From assembly GCA_014871385.1 (NCBI GenBank), contig CM026425.1, positions 14,389,668-14,453,667 of the forward strand: a stretch of DNA of 64,000 nucleotides, read 5' to 3'. A program made the position numbers and the translations under genes. Each line of letters begins with the position of its first letter. Position 1 is the stretch's first letter. The DNA is from Ceratodon purpureus (Eukaryota; Streptophyta; Bryopsida; Pseudoditrichales; Ditrichaceae). The notes below the pieces were generated by a model that worked only from the letters and a program-made list of their open reading frames with translations, had not been told where the DNA came from and made no database searches. This document shows positions 12,495 to 25,400 of the stretch, one piece after another.

Positions 12495-13553
12495 TAAGAA
12501 CGGATCAGGTGGCTTTTGCTGCGAATCTGTACAGTCCAGGACAGTTCTGGCACAGGTTGACAGGCACAGTGGCCAAGGGAGAGATTACAGTCATAGATTC
12601 GCAGTCACATGATTACAGTAACTGCTTTACAGTCACAGGGTACAGACACAGATTTGCAGTCACAGGATTACAGTAACTGCTTTACAGTCACAGGGTACAG
12701 ACACAGATTTGCAGTCACAGGAGTACAGTCACTGCTTTATAGTCCCAGGATTATAGTCACAGATTCGCAGTCCCAGAATTACAGCAGCAGAAGTACCACA
12801 GATGCTGCAGCAGGGGGACAGTTCAAGGCTGAGGGGATCAGGTTCCAGAATCCGGTGAGGAGGAGCCAATGTTCGAGCAGTCAACATTGTAGGAAGACCC
12901 CAGATTCTGCAGTTGGAGCGCATTTCGAAACTGAAGGTGCCAACTTCCGGAATCTCGTGGGAGAGGAGCCAATGCAAATCAGTCAACGGCACAGGAGCTG
13001 AGGACAGCTCCAAAGCAGAGGGAGGATAGTCACGGGTATCAGGTATGTTCCAAACCACTGTTTGAATTCAGACAGTCAGGAAAGGAACAGTAGTTTGCGT
13101 GAAAATGACCAGTAAAAAGTAGCGGTAAAAATCAAAAAGTTACTGACCAGTAAAAAACATTCGAGCAGTAAAAAAGTATCGGTAAAAAGTTAAAAAGTTA
13201 CTAGCCAATAAAAAAGTTGCGGTAAAAAGTGGAAAAGTTACCAGTCAGTAAAAACATAATCGAAGTAGTAAAAAGTAACGGTAAAAAGTTAAAAATTTAT
13301 CAATCCGTAAAAAATAGTTAAGCAGTAAAAGGTAACAGTGGAAACTGAGGGTAAAAATGCGAACAGTGAAATTGAGTTAAGAAAAACAGTAAGTAACTTG
13401 AGCAGAAAATGGAAAAAAGGGGAAAACTGAAAAAGTTAAAAACAAAACTGAATGGACAGTAGGAAACCAGGAAAAATCTGTGGTTAGAAGCTTGCAAAAC
13501 TGTAATGTATGGAAGCTTGAAAAACTGAGACTATGCTAGAACTTGCGAAACTA
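12495..13553 (+). other. LTR element leader, left part, with minisatellites
   Basis: Two near-identical ~55-bp tandem units (GATTACAGTAACTGCTTTAC type) and further decayed copies lie at about 12600-12785. A second degenerate array of AGTAAAAAGT and GCGGTAAAAA lies at 13085-13460 and echoes a motif of the LTR. The short ORFs here are repeat-driven; I see no real gene. Confidence 0.6.
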
Positions 13554-13557
13554 GGGG
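13554..13557. repeat. Target-site duplication GGGG of the DNA transposon (left)
   Basis: GGGG precedes the left inverted repeat and matches GGGG at 29330-29333. The exact border is uncertain because the left flank is a run of seven G. Confidence 0.6.
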
Positions 13558-13577
13558 GGGTGTAAGCACACTACGCC
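13558..13577 (+). repeat. Left terminal inverted repeat
   Basis: GGGTGTAAGCACACTACGCC, inverted at 29310-29329 with one mismatch. It is followed by a CCCCCC tract and three AAGTACTT-like motifs within 80 bases. Confidence 0.8.
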
Positions 13578-14431
13578 CCCCTAAAAAGTATGTCAGAAAA
13601 GTACTTTTTTGAAAGTACTGCGTGGAAAGTACTCTGTTTAGGGTAGAAAAAACTGTGCGAATGCATTTCCCATAACAGAATATGATTGGAACATTGCCCA
13701 GCATTGTTATTGAAATCCCAAGTTCACAAAAACAATCTAATGGAGTAACAAAATTAGTACTTTCCCGGAATTTAAAAGTATGTCAGATTGTCCAAAATTC
13801 TACAAAGTACAAGTTTTGTAATATTTAGATGTTATATTTTGCTGTAATATTGTAACTGGGTATGAGACTTGTAAATGGCTATGGCCCCCACTTGAAAAAT
13901 CTAGAAGAAGCTGAAGATCCGTGGAGATTTTTGCAGTCTTGTGGAATTTTTTTTTGCAGCCCATAATTCCTAAAATTAAAGGTTCTTTTCTGATTTTCCT
14001 ACGTAGAAGGCTTTCTAGACGTGTGCCCCATGTTGGCTAACGGCCCGATCATTCTTACTTGCTGTTTTATTAGACTTAGAGAATTTATGCGGCCGCCACT
14101 GAGAGTACTTCGCGGATGTAGTTTCACACAGGAAAGTACTTCTTGTACTTCCTGTCAAAATCTTCACCGTCCGAATAAGTCGTCGTTACATCATGGCCGT
14201 ACACGTAGATGATAAGGTCCGACAATAGTGGATCTCACTGGTTTGAAAGTCCGGTGGATCTTTCATTCATTAGCGTGATGGATGTATTGTTCCTTTTAAT
14301 TCTGTGCATCAGTCTGGGTTGCCTTGCATGCGACTGTGTGCCATGCAAGGGTTTTCGACGTCGCACACTCTGAGAAGTTGTGTTCGGAGCAGTGTAGGGT
14401 GCGGCGCAGCCTTTGCAAGGTATGCGAACCA

Positions 14432-17400
14432 ATGTCTGGGGAAGCAGGATCACAGACCCCGCCACTGGTTCAATCGTTGATAACGTCCTACTACGTTGTC
14501 AAGGATCCTCCGTTGCTAGTCCAGAGAGAAATTACTTATTACTATCCTGTGTGTGAGTGTGTCAACGAAGAGAGTGAAGGCGTGGGTCCAGAGTTTAGCG
14601 CCTGTTCATGGTATTCTCCAAGTGAGGATGTTGCCAGTAGCAGTGACGTTGCTGCCACGCCGACGTCAAGGCGTGGAGATATCGGCTGGTACCTACACAG
14701 TGCAAACCAGGTTCTCCAGACAAGAGACCGACTGGTCCACAATCCGAGGTCCCTCTTCGAATCTTTGGTCACGGAGGACGGACTGCCGCGTGAAGAAGTC
14801 ACAAGCGATCCAGATTGTCGAAGTCCTTGCCCTTCGGTGAGTATCTGTTCCATGTTTCTCGACTTCTCTTGATTTCTGACTATGTATGCTGAGTTTCTTT
14901 CTTGATATGTTGTTTGAAGGCAACTTTTTCCACATGTTTACATTTGTCCCTGTACGTAGGTTCAGGGCAATGGTATTTGAAGATTCTAGCTTGCAGACTG
15001 TGCTGGTCCCTCTCTAACCGTGTAGTCTCCACGGGTCTCATGACGTGTAGGATGGGAGACAAGGCCCGTTCACAGAGGTCCAGGGTGCGACGCTCTGGTC
15101 CCGCGGAGAGGACGGCATCCATGGAATCTGCAGAGGCTGCACGGTTAGAGAAGGCGGAGCGCGATCGTGCATACCAGCGACGCCATCGCGAGAGATGTTC
15201 GCAGGGAACGGAAGGAGGGGAGACGACGATGAAGGAAACAGCTGAGGATGCCATTTCGAGTCGAGATGCCTCTAGGGTTGCGCAGAAGATTGTGCAAAGC
15301 CTGTCTGAGGAACTGAGCCTTCTCCCTGGACCTGGTTGCCGTCAGATTGTGATGGAGAAGGTTCTACGTCATGGTCAAGTTTGGCCTCTTCTACCTTATT
15401 ATTATCCTCGTCACTTAGAGGCTAAAAGTATTCATTACTTGATTCAGAGTTTTAGAGCACAGTTACAGTCGTTGGCTATCCCTTTCTCAAATAACATGTT
15501 GTCAAGGAGGGGAGCATTGCTTGATGCTGCTGTTAGTGGGTCTGTGGGTGGTGTAAGGGCCCTTGCTCGTGTGTTAGGAACAAAGGCGGACAATATTCAA
15601 GCGGCCCTGGAAAGGAGAGAAGAATACGAGGATGGAGCTACTCGGTTTGCATTACTTCGAAGGCAAAAACGAGGAGATGGATCATCTAACTACACTGTCA
15701 CTACAGTTGAGGCGTGGTGGCATAGTCAGACAAGGGTAAGTCCTAATAGGAAGGACGTGGTCAACAAGGGCGGTGGTTTGAAGAGAGGAGGGGAAACACA
15801 TCCCAAACACTACTTGACAGTCACTCAGGTACGATTTGTGACTACGTTTATGTACTTTTACAGAGTTCAAACTAAAGTACTAGCAGTAAGGTAGTTGCAT
15901 TGTCCTTTTTTGCCCCTTATACTACTGTTTTGGTTTCCAAGTTCGGATAGTAGTATTAGGTGGAAACAATTAAGGTACCGGTGGAAGTGTTTGTACTACA
16001 TTCTGTCCAATAGTAGTATGTGAACTAGTACTTCCTAGACTAGAACTACGTACGCAGTACACCCGATACTCCAACTGTAATATGTCGACTACTACATCAT
16101 AGACTAGTGTGATGTCGACTACTACATTGAGTACTACATACTACTCTACCGGTACTGTAATATGTAGTACTCCATGTACTCTAACTATAATATATAGTTC
16201 TCTTGATACTCTAACTGTAATATGTAGTACTCCTGGTACTCTAAGTGTAATATGTAGTACTTTCTAGGTATAACTGTAGTATGTAGTACTCCAGGAACTC
16301 CAACTGTACCCTGTCAATTAGTACATCGTAGACCAGATCTACGTAAGTAGTACCCCTGGTACTCAAAGTTTTATACATAGGTACTTCCATCACTCAATGT
16401 ACTTCGTATTTCTTTATGTCGACATGCATAGTACTAACAAAACTGTTTTCACTTGATGTTTGCAGACCGCATTCTTCTTGCAGTTCAAAGAGGCTCATCC
16501 AGAGTGCAAAATCGGACAACGAAGGTTTGAGGAACTGAAGCCCTGGTATGTGAAACCTTTGAGGGACCGTAATGTGTGTTGTTGTATCTATCATGTTGAA
16601 ATGGATCTCATGAGGGTAGGACTGAACACCTTACGGGAGGAAAAAAGGGGTTTGCATGCACAAAGAGGTTGCTCCTGTGCTTGTGCTGTATGTTCTACTG
16701 TATTGGATGATGCAGCGGCTGATGGTGTATGCTGTGATGCTCATCACAGTGTATATAAGAGGATTACTCAACTTTGGGAAGCTTGTCTCTGCCCAAAGCT
16801 AGAGTTTGCTGAGTGGCATAATTTGAGCTGTCTAATGGGTGAATGTGAAGACTGTGGGGTAGAGACACTCCCGCTTTGCCCACATGAGCTGTCTTCGGAA
16901 GAAGAGCCGAAGCTACGTTGGAAACAGTTTTCTTACGTTCAGATTGGGATGGATCGAGAGACAGGGAAGCCAAAGAAGCGTTTGCAAGAGGTATATCAAG
17001 AGACAAGTCCGGTTTTGTTCATCAATTACATGAAACCAAAAATTGCTGCATTCATCAAGCACAATTTTATTGCCAATTGGCAGGACCATCAGTGCAAGGA
17101 AATGATGCGTAACTTGCCTGAGGGGGTACTTGTTTCTCACATTGATTTTGCAGAGAACTATGAATTTCAGATTCAAAATGAGGTACAATCCATGTATTAT
17201 ATGTCTGAGTATGTGTCCTTGTTGGTTCACATCACCCTCCAGAGGGTTCGTGATGAGGACGGTGAATTAGTCACCCTCAAACATACTCACTATTATATCT
17301 CAGACGATAAAAAACATGACAGTTTGTTTGTTCAGCATTGTCTCATGCTCCATTGGAGGTGGTTGAATGATAACGGTCAACCACCGTCGGAGCATTGGGT

Positions 17401-18663
17401 ATTTTCTGATGGATGCGCAGGTCAGTTTAAAGGTGCAACGGCAATGTACTTTGTTGCAAGGTATCCAAGCCTTACCGGTGGCTGCTCCATGATTTGGAAT
17501 TTTTTCGCAACCGGACATGGAAAAGGTACTCACTGTACTTTCTGTAGTATGGTCAATGTACTTTTTGTACTATGTCGCTGTCCATTATCTATTTGTGAAA
17601 TCTAGAAATTATTTCACACTATACCATGCTGATAGGGTTACCTTTATGGATGTTGTTGCAGGGGAATGGGATGGCGCAGGAGCAGTAGTGAAGCGTGCCT
17701 TACGCATGGAACAGATTCGTAATCCAGAGAGACAGTTACAAAACGCCCTCCAATGTGTCGACTTCTTGAAACAGGGCTTCTCAAGTCGTGCACCTTCTTC
17801 GTATGCTGGGAGCACTACCCGGGATATTCAACGTACCTTTTGGCACGTGGGCGAGCACGATATCAATAGAGAATCATCAATGGCATGCCACACCATTGCT
17901 GGTTCCAGATCATTTCATTCGATTATGGGAAATTCAGCCACAAATAATACTTCGTTGTTGGTGAGGGAACTTTCCTGTTACTGTGCTCCATGCATTGAAA
18001 GGGACTGGGAGAATTGCGAGCAACTCGAGCATGTCAAACGGTGGCGTGCTGTTCAGCTGCAGCCTAAAGCAGCTCCAGAAGAGGTGGACCTTATCGACGG
18101 AGACCCGATGGATCAGGTTGCGGCTCATGCTTAGGTTCTTTCTCATTATATTTCAGATTTCATCAAATTTAGATGTGTAACATTATGATATATGCGGCAA
18201 TCATGTTCACCTCTTTCCATGACTCTGTGTGATGTTTGCTATCCAGATTCTGCATGGAGAAAGTTTAGACGATGTACTGGAAGTTGGTGACAACTTTGTA
18301 GTCCCAGCCGAGCAGCCCAATGAAGAGGGAGTTGATTTCTACGTTTTGCAGTGCCAGCGACGTAAGTACCAACTACAGGCACCTCTGCAATGTCCATGGG
18401 GTGCTGATTTTGAAGCAGGGGATTATGTTGTCGAAGGGACCTACTATAGAAAATCTGGCCGTGGAGAATATACGTATACCTACCTAGATAAATCTGTAGT
18501 AGCTCATGTTGCCTCGAACTTAGTCTTAGCATGCAAGTTCCGAATGACACCAGCCACGTATTGCTTGAAAGGTGGGGATCCCGTTTATAAGATATCCTCA
18601 GAAGTTGTCGAGGTTGTGAGGCAGGCTCTATCTCACCTGTGGGAAACTGAGTGCAATGAATAG
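14432..18663 (+). CDS. DDE-like transposase of the 15.8-kb DNA transposon
   Basis: Phase-consistent exons: to 14836, 14920-15828, 16466-17525, 17662-18116 and 18247-18663 (TAG), about 1,080 residues. Exon 2 has a basic, Glu/Arg-rich start (RDRAYQRRHRER). Exon 3 holds a Cys-rich stretch (CSCACAVCSTVL), then SHIDFAENYEF and FSDGCAGQFKGA, and FFATGHGKG runs over the intron into GEWDGAGAVVKRA. These fit an RNase-H-fold DDE transposase with the two Asp in DFAENY and SDGCAGQ; the third acidic residue is not certain. I recall similar DFAENY/SDG.AGQ/SHGKG proteins in other eukaryotes as transposon-like and poorly classified. The C-terminal exon looks like a small beta-rich module (VGDNFVVPAE, FEAGDYVVEGTYYRK), perhaps Tudor- or BAH-like. 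No stops break the exons. The start is unsure: 14432 is the first in-frame ATG, but the open frame begins upstream at a Cys-rich stretch. The 14836/14920 intron is the weakest join. Confidence 0.65.
15900..16440. repeat. AGTACT-rich intron repeat
   Basis: Inside the second transposase intron, more than ten GTAGTACT/AGTACTCC units alternate with AACTGTAATATGTAGTAC, spaced about 25-50 bases. The same AGTACT word dominates the transposon ends and the SUVR intron at 25600-26300. Confidence 0.6.
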
Positions 18664-20253
18664 CTGGTTGCTATGAGATTTTAAGGTTATACAAGGGTTA
18701 CTAGTAAAATTGCAACCCCATGTTAAGCTATCACCAAGTCTGGAATTTCTAGCCTCATACCACATCTGATTAAGTGAAACTATACACTCTGCATTGTATC
18801 AGGGTCGTATATGGCTCTTGTCCTTTATCCAAGCAGCTCGGTGTTTGTTCTGTGAAAGATGTTCATCAACACAATTAAACGAATTTTTACTTACACAATA
18901 CTATGGAACTATAAAGGGTACGGTGGCTGATTTCATAGAAGCTAAATTATATAGACTGCAGTCACTTACCAGACTATTGCACATAGAAACCGTCGATGGC
19001 ACTTCAACTTAAAGAATATTAATGAGTCAGGACCCAAAACAAGTATGTGCCAATGTCATTTAGAACCACAACATAATCGAAAATAGACACTCATTCGGCA
19101 TGACAATTCTGTGATTCCTTGCCTCCCATTTGATTTGGAATTCGTCAGAGAATCAGCTATTTGGCAAATGGGACCATGAAACACGGCAAACCTGGAAAGA
19201 TAATGTCCTTTTGGATTGATGGATGACGCTTGTACCATATTAAGTAGTCACCGTTTTGAAAATGCTGAGTATTCTAAACATCAACAAGGATCTGAATGAA
19301 ATATTGGATACGTTGCAGAATGTGCGCTGGAATCACCGCGGTGTCCAATCTATTATTGTACAAACATTAAAGTCAGTCCATTTACAAGTTCTTCGTGGTC
19401 TTGGCGGATACTGAAACGATAAAAATAAGGGTTAAAATATGGAGCATCAATATAAACAGAAATATTAAGCTAGAGGTTACATAACTAAATGCGGGTTCTT
19501 CATGGTATGGTGTCGGAATCCTAATTAAGATGTGGCATCTTGGACTTCCAGACTAGGAACCTATGCCAGTAGCAGAATCCTGTGTTCCTTCAATGGATAA
19601 TGAGCTTTAAAAGCAAATCATAAGTGGGCAGGATTGAACGCTAAGGAGAACGATGCTAAAGAGTTAACTCTTAAACTCAAATCAGACTATGAGAAGAGCT
19701 TCAAAATTCAACTACTAGGTATATTAAAAAATGAACCTCCAGTATAAATAAATTAATAAAATAATTAAAGCATTACCAAAAACAAGTAAATAATTCGGAG
19801 GGATTGAAGTGTGAACATTTACTTTACACTACCCTTATTCTTTAACCATTCTGCTTATTATATCTCTTTTATTTATTTTATGGTTTAGAAACCTTCTTCT
19901 TTCTTGTCCTAAAACACCTCTTCTATTCTTTTAAAATTCCAACAACCTCTTCCCATCATCGATGTTCTTGTTACAATTTTATTCTTTTTTTAACTAGTGA
20001 TCCTACATCTTCCTCTTTTATATCTCTAAATATTCAACCACCCCACTTCGACCACTTTGTTATTGTTATCCTAATATTATTTATTTATTTATATTTTCTT
20101 CTAGTGATTCTTTTCTTCCTATTTTTTTCCCTTCGTATATCTTATTATTCATTTCTTATTTTTATCTTCCCTTCATTCCTCTTATTATTCTTTTTATTTA
20201 TTTATCTTCCCTTCTTATCTCTTATTGTAATTTGTTTTTTTAATTATTTGTTG

Positions 20254-20284
<31 letters not shown>

Positions 20285-22463
20285 CTTTTTAATTTTTTTT
20301 CCAACCGCCCCTCTCTTTCCTCATCTTTCATCTTGGTTGCTTTATATCTCTTGATATTCTACCATCCTTCTTTGACGGTTTTGTTCTTGCTATTCTAATA
20401 TTATTCTTTTCGTTTTTTCATCTTCCATTCTTTTCTCTTATTATTCTTTCCTTTTTCTATGTTCCCTTCATATATATTTTATTTGTTTATTTATGTATCT
20501 TCCCTTCGTATCTCATATTATTTGTTGTATTTTATTCTTCCCTTCATATCTATTTATTTTTATTTTTATCTATATATGTTCCCTTCGTATCGTTTATTAT
20601 TCATTTTTTCTTTCCATCTTCCCTTCATTCTTCTTATTATTTTTTGTGTTTATTAATCTTCCATCCTTATCTCTTATTGTAATTTGTTATTTATTTTTTT
20701 ATTGTTTTTATTTTTTAATTTTTAATTTTTTAATTTTTTTTCAACCAACCATCCCCTTTATCATCTTTCATCTTGGTTGGTTAATATCTTCAATTATTCA
20801 ACCATCCTTCTTCGACCCTTTTCTTCTTTATATTTTAATATTATTCTTTTTATTTATTAATCTTTTCATCTTATCTCATATCATAGCATTATTAATTGGT
20901 ATTTTTTTTATTTTTTTTATTTATTTATTTTTAATTATTTTTCTACCACCTAAGGTGTCATTTGTTATTTTCCATCTTGGTTGGTTTATATCTTTAAATA
21001 TCCAACCAATCTTTTTCAACCCTTTTTTGTTGTTACTCTAATATTATTCCTTTAATTATTATATTCCCTTCTTATCTCTTGTTATTCTTTTACGGTCTTA
21101 TCTTCTCTTTTTATCTCTTAATATTTTATTTTATTTTATTTTATTCTTATTTTTTTCTCTTTAAATTTTATTTTCTTTGAACTACCATGCTTGTCTCTTC
21201 TTACTCTTGGTATTTTATTTTTATTTTTTGATTTCACACTTCTTTTTATCTCTTATTCAACCACACTCCCTATTATTTATTTATTTGTGGTTCTATTTTA
21301 GTTCTCTGAAAATTTCCGAACCTTGTCTCAACCCCAAGCCACCACCACCCCCCAATCCCCCACATCCCCCACCCCCCAACCCCCCCTCCCCAACTCTCTA
21401 GCCCACTCTGAAATCCTCCTCCACTCCCAACCACCGTCTCCCTCCCTTCTCCTCCCTCTCTCTGTCTACCTTTCTCTCTCCCTAATTTAGGACAAGTGTC
21501 CATCTGTCCTTCAGCTGACCCTCTACCTTTGGCGGGAGGAAAGGAGCGGGAATTCTTGTGAGTGGGTGGAGTTTGATGCTTTACTGACACAGTGTCCGAG
21601 AGGGACGGAATTGCAAAAGTCTTTTCTACCACCTTATATGCTACCGTTGCAAACAAATGGTCATGGTACACAATCCGTTCGGGTGGTGGCTTTTGCATAA
21701 GGGTGGCTTATTTTGCCCGGACTTCTCTCAAGTCCAGGCTCGTCTTTCATATACCCGTGGCTTCAGCTCTTGATCTCCATTTCACTGTACAGAACCTCTC
21801 CTCTTCTTCTCTTGTTCCGGCTTATTTTCTTGCTTACTCTTGATCCCAAGTTTGGAAGCTTGATGTTTTCACTTGATGCGTTCATTGGCTAGATCTGTTC
21901 TTGACGAGAGCCCATTTTCTTTTCTTCTCTTTAGTTGACAGTTTCTATGAGGGTGCCTAACGTCCATTTTATCCGGTTGGTCTCATGTTGCGTATTTACT
22001 TACCCTTTCAATAAAGCAGCTTCATGAAGATCAGGGTGCAATTATGTCACTCCACCGAATCATCCAGGTCATGTTTACTTGAACTCAGTCTGATTGTTCC
22101 GCACAGTTTGTTAGATTGACAGAAATCCAGACTGAATAGGAAATTGCAACATAGTCTTGGCTACCTGGACTAACAAACATTGCGTGTACTGGAAGTTCGA
22201 CAAGGTTAAGCTATTTGTGTTGGCGATGCAGGACAAGGAGTGCTGAGTTGTGACAAGTGGTAGTGGAGGTCGGTATTTGTAGGGGAAATTAGGGGTCCTA
22301 CATTGATAAGAAGCCTGCTTGATATTTAGAATGTGATACTAGAGCTTTTCAACAAGGTGACTCTTGAAGCCTCATTCAATTAAAAAGTTCACTCGTAAGA
22401 GAGTCCAGTATTTCTGGCTGAGTTTTTAGAGGTAGCGTTTACTGTCATGTTCGGCACTTGAGT
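18664..22463. other. Spacer between the convergent transposon genes
   Basis: About 19850-21280 is a T-rich degenerate tandem array (TTATTTATTTATCTTCCCTTC-like units, with a run of about 30 T near 20250). About 21330-21480 is a C-rich tract (CCACCCCCCAATCCCCC). The rest shows no domains. ORFs of up to 182 codons over the array translate to F/L/I/Y-rich repeats and are not credited. Confidence 0.6.
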
Positions 22464-25400
22464 TTACTGTCTCCTACGTTGGTTGGAATCAGGTAGACAC
22501 TGTCCCATTGATTTCTTTTTGGTAGTGTTTTCCGTTTTGGAGAGTAGGGGCTTGTCTCGGCATTTGATACTTCCACACTGGCATTTGAAGGTGGGTACTT
22601 CCCGGTTGTCTGACTGGAAGTCCTCACCGTAGTCCTGTAGATCAATGAAGGCTTAAGTCAAATACGTATTTCTGTAGATACCAGCAGTATTTGCACTGTA
22701 AACAAAATATCAGTGACTTATTCAGCTTCTTTGTTTAGTCAATAACTTACCCATGTCAATTCCTCTAAAGGGTAGATGTCTCGCTTAGCGAAGAAGGCGA
22801 CATGGTAAATTCTATCCTCATCTGAATCAACTCGGGCTGGCATGTCAATAACGTTAGCTCCTTCACACCTACATTGTCGACACAATGGTAAATTAGCATT
22901 AGGATGAAAAAACGGTTTAGACCAAATTTTTACAACCTGGGAATACAGGTTCAAAACATATACGAACGTAGTAGCCGTACCTGTGGTTCATAAACCTTGC
23001 CACGTTTCCATAATGTGTTGCGTCGATACACAAGGAAGACCTATCTGTAGCCATAATTTCGGCACGCCAACAGGCATCTAACTGTAGGGTATAGGTCTGC
23101 CTAAAGCCTAGCAGCTTGTGAACCAAGTGATTTCGCCCAATCAGTTCTTCATTGGTAACAATCTCCCCAGCAAGCTCGAATATAAACTTACCAGCTTCTA
23201 TATACTCCACTGTCCGTACACCCCACCCTCGGGTTGAAGTTTTGAAAATCTGTGAGTTATATTAAAAGCCCGTAATTAATAACTACATTTCTTAAAAAAA
23301 ATAAATAAATAAATAAAAATTGTCTGTTGTATTGTACCTGAACATTAACCTTCATGCCGTGTTGAATAACCCGATTACCACAATGTGAATGGCACGCACA
23401 TTTAGAATTACACTCGGAAATGAAAAGCCTTGGGCGATGGCCAAAGCACTGGGATTCTTCACTGCTGGTGCCGTCGCTTGGGATATTGGAACAGTAACAA
23501 CCGGATCCCTTATCACAAAACTCTAGAGGTAGATCTCGGGCTCTATTCTTAGTGACCACAGCTTTTAGCGTGCCCTTTTTAGTATAGGCAAAGGAGCCAG
23601 ACTGTAGGGCACATGTGCAAGCCGCGGGATCAGACGCAAGACAGTCTGTGCCACAATCGGTACACCCGGATTTAGCCTTGAAGGAATTACCAACGGATGT
23701 CCACAACTCACCGGTGGAACCTTCCTCAACAAGTACCATGCTCTCCTTGATATAACCAAAATCAGGAGGTGAGAAGGAGCAACCGGCAGGTACAATTAAA
23801 GGGACTGGATTCCGCTCCTTGCCCAATGACACGTCCTTAATCAATATTATTTCCTGCTTTTGACAAACGAAAGAAATAAGTTTTTTTAAGTGCAAATTTG
23901 TTTGGCTGTTTGAAATATTTGAGTACTTTTCCGTAAGGTCACATACAAATGGCGTATGTTCAAAAAAAATACATAGATAGAAACAAACCTCCAACATGGT
24001 ACTCACATTCTACCGTACAAAACAGGGTGTAAATATTGTCTATCACCCACTGTAGTGACCACTAAACATTCCTAAGGCACACATCAAACAGTACTCTCCA
24101 AAACAAACTTAACCGGCTTTATCTTCTTCCCACTCTGGCAGCCCCCGGGACTGTCAACATCTGGACATGGACGGTGACTGGAACTCTCATGTGTTTTCCT
24201 CTTGCTCTTTTTCTTCTGCTCTGGCTTCTCCCCTGTAACCTCTGCCCTTTTAGATTTTCTTGTTTGAGGTTTTCTCTGCGGAGTCAAGTCTTCACCTTCA
24301 CCTGCATCATTCGATTTTGTGGAAGCACGGGTCCTCTGTGCCGGCCCCACACTTTCACCTCCTAGACGGTCACTTTTTCTCCGGCCTTCCTTATCCTTCT
24401 TTTGACCCTTGCCGTCTTCACCCTTCCTCCTACTCTTGGATGCCGATCCAGAACCACAGTGTCCCTCTCCCTTCTCTTCGTCCCCTGTTTTTGTTTCCAC
24501 CGCCTGTTCTTCCTCTCCAACCTCATTCTGTACCATCACATCTCCGGCACCCGACATCTCCTGAACCAGCGCAGTCCACGGCTTACCCCAAACCCCTGAG
24601 GTATGTTTGTCCTCCGGTGAACCTTGTTCACTCTCAGAGTATTTTTGTACCTTCGCCTCCATTCCGCCTTCATACAGCGCCTTTCTCCTCTTCTCACCTT
24701 CGGCAGCTACCATCTCATTTACTGTCACCTCCACTTTGTCAATGTCTCCAACTGCCTCGACGCCCGCCAATGTTGTCTCGAGACACTTTGGAACCTGGAC
24801 TGCAGCCATTACTGTCTCCACGTCCCCTACAACCTGACCGCCCTCCACTGCCTCGACACCGGGTGTTTTCTCGACGGTGCCCACGGACGAGACAGCCGCT
24901 GCAGGGGGAACCTCACATGTGTTTCCATGATCTTGCATCCCTCCATCTACCTCGAAACAGTCGCTGTCGACTTCCATGTCGCTTCCGTCGTCGTCCTTCA
25001 CTTGTCTACGCTGTGGCCCACTGTTCCCTTCCGACTCTTCGGAATCACTCCCGCTGGAACTACCACTGGCGGTAGTTCCCGAGCTAGACTTCATGCCGCG
25101 AAGTACTCCTGCAATACATAACCCACAGGTTGTAAGCTAGGGTGAAATCTACCAAATCTGTAGCTTAGAATAATAGAACAATATACAGAGTAGCATACCT
25201 TCACTCTCGGATTCATCATCCTCCTCTTCAGAATCAAACTCTGGCTCTTTCACCCTGGATCTTCCATACGATCCCTCCTCGAGACACTCGAACCCTGCAC
25301 TTGCATTTCGAACAACATGCTTACCATGCCCTGACTTTCCCTGCGATGTACCTGATTTCGCGTGAGAATGCTTCTGAACCTGCCGCACTAGATTTTCGTC

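Noticed and set aside
20104-21401. ORFs of up to 182 codons rich in F, L, I and Y
   Set aside because: They are translations of a T-rich degenerate tandem array, not membrane proteins.
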